From Deltaproteobacteria bacterium (lineage in GTDB: Bacteria > Desulfobacterota_C > Deferrisomatia > Deferrisomatales > JACRMM01), in NCBI GenBank assembly GCA_016218905.1, contig JACRCS010000535.1:1-6294 (forward strand): 6,294 bases of DNA. The letters run 5' to 3'. This document shows, one piece after another, positions 1 through 5,400 of the stretch (position 1 is its first letter; every line of letters starts with the position of its first letter). Both the position numbers and the translations under genes were made by a program. Below the pieces are notes generated by a model. The model had not been told where the DNA came from. It worked only from the letters and a program-made list of their open reading frames with translations, and made no database searches.

Positions 1-678
1 GAGCCGCGCGGCGGCGGCCTTGGCCGCGGATGCCGCCTGGTCGAGCTGCTGGCGCGAAACGCCTCGGTTCTGGATCGCTTCCTGGTAGCGCCTCCAATCC
101 GACTCGGCGCGTTCCGCCTCGGTCTGGGCCGCCGCCGCATCGGCGGCGGCCTGCTCCGCGCTCGCCTCGACGGCTGTCCGCTGGGCCGAGGCCTGCTCTC
201 GCCGGCTCATGGCAGCCGCGATCTGGGTGCGCGCCGACTCCACCGCGGCTTCCGCGCGGGCGAGGCCGGAAGAGGCCTCGTCCACCCCTGCCCCGGAGGT
301 GACGCGAGTCAGATCCGCCGTCTTGCGGGCGGCGCCGGCGCGGGCCTCCGCGACGCGCAGGGCGGAGCGCGCCTGCTCCAGGCGGACTTCGAAGTCCCGG
401 GCGTCGATCTCGGCCAGGAGGTCGCTCTTCTTCACCCACTGGTTGTCCGAGACGTGCGCGCGGACGACGTGCCCCGAGACCTTGGGGCTCACGAAGATGA
501 TCCGGCCCTCGAGATGGGCGTCGTCCGTGAATTCATAGCCCCTCACCTGGAGATAGTATCTCAGGCCCAGGGCAGCCCCGAGGAGGAGCAGGCACGCGAG
601 CACGATCCGCTTCGGAATCCTTCGGCCCTTCGTGGGGGCGGGCTCGGGGCCCGAGGCGTTTTCGGGTGCTGGGTTCAT
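1..678 (-). CDS. EmrA/HlyD-family membrane fusion (periplasmic adaptor) protein, N-terminal part
   Basis: This is the periplasmic adaptor of a tripartite drug or toxic-compound efflux pump, linking an inner-membrane transporter to an outer-membrane channel. The visible 226 residues begin with a Pro/Ala-rich cytoplasmic tail (1-18) and one transmembrane anchor (about 25-43, after RRIPKR). A beta segment follows with TDDAHLEG (51-58), VSPKVSGHV (63-71) and DNQWVKKSDLLAEID (78-92), the half-lipoyl motif typical of EmrA-type adaptors; Ser85 replaces the usual Gly of KKGD. From about residue 95 a long Ala/Glu/Arg-rich stretch forms the first arm of the alpha-helical hairpin, ending near GVSRQQLDQA, which is common just before the second arm. 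The start is ATG at 678-676, overlapping the upstream repressor's stop as ATGA, with AGGAG (684-688) five bases upstream. The C-terminal half lies beyond the window edge. The EmrA-like signature suggests an MFS (DHA2/EmrB-type) partner downstream, but that gene is not visible. An ABC-type partner cannot be excluded. Confidence 0.93.
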   Translation of the reverse strand, partial: MNPAPENASGPEPAPTKGRRIPKRIVLACLLLLGAALGLRYYLQVRGYEFTDDAHLEGRIIFVSPKVSGHVVRAHVSDNQWVKKSDLLAEIDARDFEVRLEQARSALRVAEARAGAARKTADLTRVTSGAGVDEASSGLARAEAAVESARTQIAAAMSRREQASAQRTAVEASAEQAAADAAAAQTEAERAESDWRRYQEAIQNRGVSRQQLDQAASAAKAAAARL

Positions 679-1346
679 GGGTGCTCCTCTCCGGAGGGAG
701 CCGACGTTCGTGCTTGCAGGCCGACCTCCTGGAGGCCGCCCAGGGAAAAGCTGGAAACGTGCCGGGCGAGAGCCCGGATGTCCTCAGGCCCGTACCGCTG
801 CTCCGGGACCAGGCGGGCCAGGATGGGCTGCGCGACCCGGTAGTAGATGCATTGGCCGAGGATGCTTCGGGCGCAGAGGCTCACCGCCCGTGGCGAAGCG
901 CCTTCGGCGAGCACCTCACGGCAGATCATCTCGAGAGCCTCGAAGATGGGTCGGAGCTCGCTCTCGACGAGAGGAGCGAGGGCCGGGCTCGGCTCTGCCA
1001 TCTCGCGGAGGAGGAGCTTCAAGTGCCACGCGGGCCGGCCCTCGCCGAGGCAGCGGAAGAGGAACCATTCGACGAATGCGAGGAGACGCTCCTCCGGTCC
1101 CCCGCCTTCCCTGAGTTGCGGCAGCGGCTCGGGGGCCTGCCCGTGCGCGAACTGGAGGACCTCCTCGTAGAGGCGCTCCTTGTCGCGGAAGTGGTAGTTG
1201 ATGGCCGCGACGTTGGCGCCCGCTCGCTTGCAGATCTCACGGGTGGTGGCGGCCCGAAATCCCCGCTCGGCGAAGATCTCCCCGGCTGCCTCGAGCAACC
1301 GCTCGCGCGTTTCGGTAGGGGAGGGGGCGGATTCTTCGAGAGACAT
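675..1346 (-). CDS. TetR-family transcriptional repressor, CecR-like (DUF1956-like C-terminal domain)
   Basis: This is a DNA-binding repressor of 223 residues, normal for TetR proteins, probably released from DNA when a toxic ligand binds its C-terminal pocket. The N-terminal HTH domain is clear: ETRERLLEAAGEIFAERG (12-29), TTREICKRAGANVAAINYHF (34-53), then DKERLYEEVL. The C-terminal half (LLLREMAEPSPAL, RPIFEALEMICREVL, CARSILGQCIYYRVAQPIL) resembles the effector and dimer domain of the CecR/YbiH group; that assignment is from memory of the family. The start chosen is ATG at 1346-1344, preceded by GGAG with 7-base spacing. An in-frame ATG 13 codons upstream (1385) lies inside the operator palindrome and within a few bases of the predicted transcription start, so it is disfavoured. 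The stop codon TGA overlaps the next gene's ATG, implying translational coupling in one operon with the efflux adaptor. The target is likely this operon's own promoter. Confidence 0.95.
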   Translation of the reverse strand: MSLEESAPSPTETRERLLEAAGEIFAERGFRAATTREICKRAGANVAAINYHFRDKERLYEEVLQFAHGQAPEPLPQLREGGGPEERLLAFVEWFLFRCLGEGRPAWHLKLLLREMAEPSPALAPLVESELRPIFEALEMICREVLAEGASPRAVSLCARSILGQCIYYRVAQPILARLVPEQRYGPEDIRALARHVSSFSLGGLQEVGLQARTSAPSGEEHP

Positions 1347-1353
1347 GCGCTGG

Positions 1354-1357
1354 CTCC
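1354..1357 (-). promoter_or_regulatory. Ribosome binding site deciding the TetR start
   Basis: GGAG on the minus strand sits 7 bases before the ATG at 1346. The competing upstream ATG at 1385 lies in the operator itself and would have an almost absent leader, so this site supports the shorter 223-residue protein. Confidence 0.65.
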
Positions 1358-1373
1358 GGCTCGGTGAAGCAGG

Positions 1374-1400
1374 TGATTCAAGCATGCGCTTGAATCAAGC
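1374..1400. promoter_or_regulatory. TetR-type operator: perfect inverted repeat with an extra overlapping half-site
   Basis: TGATTCAAGC (1374-1383) and GCTTGAATCA (1388-1397) are exact reverse complements separated by four bases. A second perfect palindrome, GCTTGA-A-TCAAGC (1388-1400), shares the middle half-site, so three TCAAGC/GCTTGA half-sites occur within 27 bp. The element lies immediately upstream of the repressor gene and overlaps its predicted -10 and transcription start. This is where autorepressing TetR proteins bind. Binding by the adjacent repressor is an inference from position and symmetry. Confidence 0.85.
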
Positions 1401-1426
1401 GTATCGTTGTCGGGCCAGCAGTTCAA
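1398..1426 (-). promoter_or_regulatory. Probable sigma-70 promoter for the TetR-efflux operon
   Basis: On the minus strand TTGAAC (1426-1421) and TACGCT (1403-1398) are separated by 17 bases, matching -35 and -10 spacing. TTGA and the T, A and final T of the -10 are conserved, so the match is moderate. The -10 overlaps the end of the operator, so bound repressor would block RNA polymerase. Transcription would begin near 1391, giving a leader of about 45 bases before the ATG at 1346. Confidence 0.5.
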
Positions 1427-1602
1427 CCTCTTTTCTGGAGTCCGTTCGGGGACAGGCGGACAGCTCTTGTTTTAACTGCCGAGATGGGCGGGACGTCGTC
1501 GGTGCCACCGTCGGCGAGTCCCTCGACGAGGGGGTCTTACTGTTGGAGCCGGCGGCGCGAAAGGGAGCTACGGTGCGCGTCTGCTAGCCTGTGGGACGTC
1601 TT

Positions 1603-2256
1603 CTACCGGATGACGATTCCCTTCTCGAACGCGTAGGCGATCAAAGCGGAAACGGTGCGCAGCTTGAGCTTGCGCATGGCTTTGGCCCGATGCTTCTCCA
1701 CGGTCTTCAGGGAAACGGAAAGGTAGCAGGCGATTTCCCGGGTGCTCTGGCCTTCCGCAATGAGCTTGAGCACCTCTCGCTCCCGGGAGGAAAGGCTGTC
1801 AGACCGGTGCCGAGGCGCGCCTTTCCAGGAGTCCAGGTACCCCGTCACAACTTGAGGAGCCACCTCGGGGCAGACGTAGCGCCCGCCGGACAGCACGGCT
1901 CGCATCGCCAAAAGCAGCTCGGCTGCGCCCGAGTCCTTGAGCACGTATGCATCGGCGCCGGCATGAAAGGCGGCGTGCACGTGTTCCTCGCATTTGTGCA
2001 TGGTCAGGACGACCACCCGCGTCCCCGGGCTCACCCTCTTGATCTCGCCCAAGGCCTCCAGCCCCCCGGTCCGGGGCATGGAGAGATCCAAGATGACGAG
2101 GTCGGGCCTCAGGGTGTCGGCGCACCGGATCGCCTCGCGGCCGTCGGCCGCTTCCCCTACGACCTCGATGCCCTCCTCCGAGGCGAAGATAGCCCTCAGC
2201 CCCTCCCGAAAAATCTGGTGGTCCTCCGCGAGAACCACCCGGCAAAGCGCTTCCAC
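1603..2256 (-). CDS. NarL/FixJ-family response regulator (receiver plus LuxR-type HTH)
   Basis: This is the output half of a two-component system: phosphorylation of the receiver domain by a histidine kinase controls DNA binding. Numbering from GTG at 2256 (217 residues, the usual NarL length), the receiver begins LCRVVLAEDHQIFREGLR. It has the acidic pair E11/D12, phospho-acceptor D57 in LVILDLSMP, T85 in VVVLTMH, and K107 in AYVLKDSGA, all needed for phosphotransfer. The C-terminal LuxR/GerE HTH is about residues 155-197 (LSSREREVLKLIAEGQ, TREIACYLSVSLKTVEKH). The reading frame stays open to a TTG at 2301, which would add 15 residues. The GTG is preferred because GGAGG lies just before it and because receivers of this family start close to the first beta strand. 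No kinase gene is visible, so the input signal is unknown. It is divergent to the large secreted protein gene and could control it or itself. Confidence 0.96.
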   Translation of the reverse strand: MEALCRVVLAEDHQIFREGLRAIFASEEGIEVVGEAADGREAIRCADTLRPDLVILDLSMPRTGGLEALGEIKRVSPGTRVVVLTMHKCEEHVHAAFHAGADAYVLKDSGAAELLLAMRAVLSGGRYVCPEVAPQVVTGYLDSWKGAPRHRSDSLSSREREVLKLIAEGQSTREIACYLSVSLKTVEKHRAKAMRKLKLRTVSALIAYAFEKGIVIR

Positions 2257-2259
2257 TTC

Positions 2260-2264
2260 CCTCC
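2260..2264 (-). promoter_or_regulatory. Ribosome binding site supporting the GTG start of the response regulator
   Basis: GGAGG on the minus strand sits 3 bases before the GTG at 2256. The spacing is short, but the purine run around it (GAGGGAGGGAA) allows alternative pairing. The nearest such sequence before the TTG at 2301 is about 14 bases away, which is too far. Confidence 0.5.
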
Positions 2265-2440
2265 CTCGCTGCGAAGTTGTTTGGAACTCTAACACTCCCA
2301 AGTCGGGTGCGAACGCTCCTTTTCCTGCCCCGTAAATCGGGGGTTGTCAAGCAGAACATGGGGAATCCCCCCCATCGCGCCACACCCCGACGCCAATAGG
2401 CTGGAACTCACTTTGGGATGTTGATCCGCAGGGGAGGGAA
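2265..2440. promoter_or_regulatory. Divergent intergenic region between the response regulator and the secreted protein gene
   Basis: This stretch must hold the promoters of both divergent genes. No strong sigma-70 pair is visible. Its one clear structured element is the GGGGA-A-TCCCC inverted repeat at 2360-2370. A sigma-54-like TGGAAC-N5-TTGGG (2402-2417) lacks the essential GC of the -12 box. The T-rich patch near 2318-2324 and the AT-rich GTAAAT near 2332 are the least GC-rich parts. Confidence 0.4.
2360..2370. repeat. Short inverted repeat GGGGA-A-TCCCC in the divergent intergenic region
   Basis: Two 5-base arms around a central A form a perfect palindrome. The flanks also allow ATGGGG (2358-2363) to pair with CCCCAT (2370-2375). 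It lies about 90 bases upstream of the secreted protein ATG and about 105 bases upstream of the regulator GTG, so it could be an operator. In such GC-rich DNA, chance occurrence is plausible. Confidence 0.3.
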
Positions 2441-2446
2441 AGGAGG
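2441..2446 (+). promoter_or_regulatory. Strong ribosome binding site of the large secreted protein
   Basis: AGGAGG is a full Shine-Dalgarno match 8 bases before the ATG at 2455. An in-frame TGA at 2422-2424 rules out an ATG further upstream, so the start is well fixed. Confidence 0.85.
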
Positions 2447-2454
2447 AGGGCACG

Positions 2455-5400
2455 ATGAGGAAGAGAACACGCCCTGGCCGCAGTACCGCAGTGAAATGGT
2501 ATGCCCTGATGCCGGCCGTCCTGCTGCTCGGCGGGCTCTTTCAGGCAAGTGCCAGCGCTTTCACCCTGAACGTGGTGGATCCAGCGGGAAACCCGGTGTC
2601 CGGCTTCCGCTGGCTCCTGGAGGAGGACAACACCCACCCGGCAGTCCCGGGGGCTCACGTCGGACCCGTGCCGGTGGCGCCCGGAGCGCAGCCCGAGGCG
2701 AATCCGCTCGCCCTGAGCCTGCACAGGAGCCACGCGCCCGCCGTGCTCAGCGGGGAGAGCGCCACGGAGACGGCAGAGGTCGCGACCCTGCCCGACGGGG
2801 TTACGCCCATCCCGAACGGGCGCTACATGGTGTCGGTGCTTCCCTACGGCGGATACACGGTGGGAGGAAAGAACGTAGTCCTCCCGGCGGACGGCACGGT
2901 CACCGTCATCGTTACGCCCCACCCCATCGCCACGGCCCAGATCTCCGTCAAGGTGTTTCACGACAACAGGCCCACGAACAACGCGCCCGACGTGGGCGAG
3001 GAGGGCCTGGCAGGCTTCTCGGTGCTCATCTTCGACCAGTTGGGACAGGTGACCCTGGATGCCTTCGGCAACAACCTCGTGACCACCTATCTCTTTAGCT
3101 GTGATGCGACCGGACAGAATCCAGGCGGAGGAAACCAGGTTTGCCTCAACCCCGACGGAAGCCCCACGGTGGGAGTGCCTGCGCCCAACGGCTTCGGGAT
3201 CCCGACCGACGCCAACGGCGAGGCCTTCGTCAAGTACCTGGCCCCCGGCAAGTATGGCATACAGGTGGTGCCGCCGGCAGGCCAGGGTTGGCACCAGACC
3301 ACCACCATCGAGGGCACCCCCACCATCGACGCCTGGGTCCGGCCCAACGAGCCCCCCTTCCTCGTGGAGTTCGGCCCGCCCTCCTGGCACGCCTTCTACG
3401 GGTTCGTGAAGGACCTCAACCGCATCCCGCCTGCCGCCCCGGGCCAACAGGTGGCCACCATCACCGGGCAGGTGCGCAAGGGCCACGTCTCCCGACCTCC
3501 GGCGATCACGTTCCACGACGGGGCCCCGCCTTCGACGTCGCCCTGCCTCGTCGCCCTGAACGGCCTGGGGGCGGGCACAAACGAAACCCTCTATGCGGGC
3601 ACCTGCGCCGGCGAGGGCTTCTTCTCCATCCCCAACGTACCCGAAGGCCTCTACCAGCTCGTCATCTGGGACAAGTACCTGGACCAGATCATCTACTTCA
3701 ACACCGTGTCGGTGCCCGGCGGGGCAAACGTGGGAACCATCCCGGTCCCCATGTGGTTTGCGGAGCAGGAGCACTACGTCTTCTATGACGACAACGAAAA
3801 CGGCCTGCGCGACCCCGGGGAGCTCGGCATCCTGGAGCAAAACGTCAACCTGCGCTTCCGGGACGGCTCGATCTATCAGGCCATGCCCACGGACGGCACC
3901 GGCTTCGTCCCCTTCGAGCAGGTGTTCCCCTTCTTCAAGTGGCAGGTGGCCGAGGTGGACTTCGCAAGGTTCAAGGCCACCGGCCTTACGGTTGTCGTGG
4001 ACGACGGCGGGCCGGTCACGAACGACGAGTTCGGCGAGGGGAAGCGAACCCCGCAGCTCCAGGCCACCGACGGGAGCGACCCGGCCAATCGGGGGAGCGA
4101 TCCCAGGTACCGTCTCCAGACCGGGCCCGTCCTGACCCAGGCCTTTCAGAACTTCGCCGGCCACAACCTGCGCTTCGAGTGGGGAAAGAAGGCGTACGGC
4201 CCGGGCGAGAACGGCGGCATCTCGGGCATCGTCTACTACGCCACTACCCGGGCGGAGAACGACCCCAAGCTTGCGGCGGCCGACAACTGGGAGCCGGGCA
4301 TCCCCCGGGTCCAGATAAACCTCTATGAGGACCGGCTGGACAACGCGACGGGTCTCCCGGCGCCCCTGGGGGACGGAACGCCTGACGACCGAGACGGCAA
4401 CGGCGAGGTCAGCCAGCCGGACGTGGACAACTATCCCCTGGGGTTCAGCGACTGCACCGATGTTGACAACGACGGCCAGCCCGACGAGGGCTGCGCTCCC
4501 GGTGTCCCGGGGCCCGAGGACATCGACCGGGACGGGGACGGCCTCTTCGACTTCGGCGACGCGGTGCGCTTTGCCCACACCGACAGCTGGGATGACAACC
4601 TGCCGTCCGGCTGCCGCGGCGATGCCGAGCCGGTCGTGGTCCACGGCTCGCCGGTGCCCATCAGCGACTGCGCCGAAGGGCTTCGAACCTGGAACCAGGT
4701 GCGGCCGGGGGTCTTCGACGGCGGGTACGCCTTCGGGCCCAACGTTACCGGCAATCCGGCGGACCCGCCCCTCGCCCCGGCGGCCTACATCGTCGAGGCG
4801 ATCACTCCGCCCGGCTACAAGCTCGTAAAGGAAGAGGACAAGAACGTGGAGCTCGGCGACGAGTTCGTGCCGAGCCCGCTCTCCCAGGCAGCGATGACGG
4901 GCGCCGAGGCGCAGGCGAGCGAGCTCATCGTTCCCCCCGAGTGCGTGGGGGAACGCCGCCCGGTCCCGCAATACCTGAGCCTTCATACGGACAGGGACGG
5001 CAACCCTGTGGTGGCCGGCCCCATCGCAGCGCCGTTTGCCGGCGAGAACCGGCCCCTGTGCGACCGGAAGAAGGTCTTCCTGACCGCAGGGCAGAATGCG
5101 GCCGCAGACTTCTTCCTGTTCACCGACGTGCCCAAGGCCGCCCGGGTGGTGGGGCTGATCACCGACGACCTGGCCAACGAGGCGGCTCCGGGCAAGCCGG
5201 CCTTTACCGAGAAGTTCTCGCCGGGTTGGATGCCGATCTCCGTCACGGACTACAGCGGCAAGGAGATCATCCGCTTCTACGGTGATGAATTCGGCGCCTA
5301 CAACGCCCTGCTCCCCTCCACTTGGAGCGTGCAGCTTCCCCTCCCGACCGGCGTGAGCCCCATGATGCACCAGGTCTGCCTCAACCACCCGGGCCCGATC

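Noticed and set aside
30..538. Plus-strand open frames at the left end
   Set aside because: They lie opposite the adaptor gene, whose anchor and lipoyl motifs are unambiguous. Their products are Arg/Pro/Ser-rich with no domain.
666..1367. A 233-codon plus-strand frame opposite the TetR gene
   Set aside because: It is antisense to a clear TetR protein, and its translation has no recognisable motif.
1497..1532. Two GC-rich hairpins (CGTCGGTG-C-CACCGTCG, one mismatch, and CCCTC-GAC-GAGGG) after the response regulator stop
   Set aside because: Neither is followed by a T-run on either strand and the loops are one and three bases, so a rho-independent terminator cannot be supported.
1591..2292. 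A 233-codon plus-strand frame opposite the response regulator
   Set aside because: It is in register with and antisense to a gene with full receiver and HTH signatures. It is explained by codon bias.
2402..2417. Sigma-54-like TGGAAC-N5-TTGGG upstream of the secreted protein gene
   Set aside because: The -12 element has GG in place of the essential GC, and the neighbouring regulator is NarL-type, not a sigma-54 activator.
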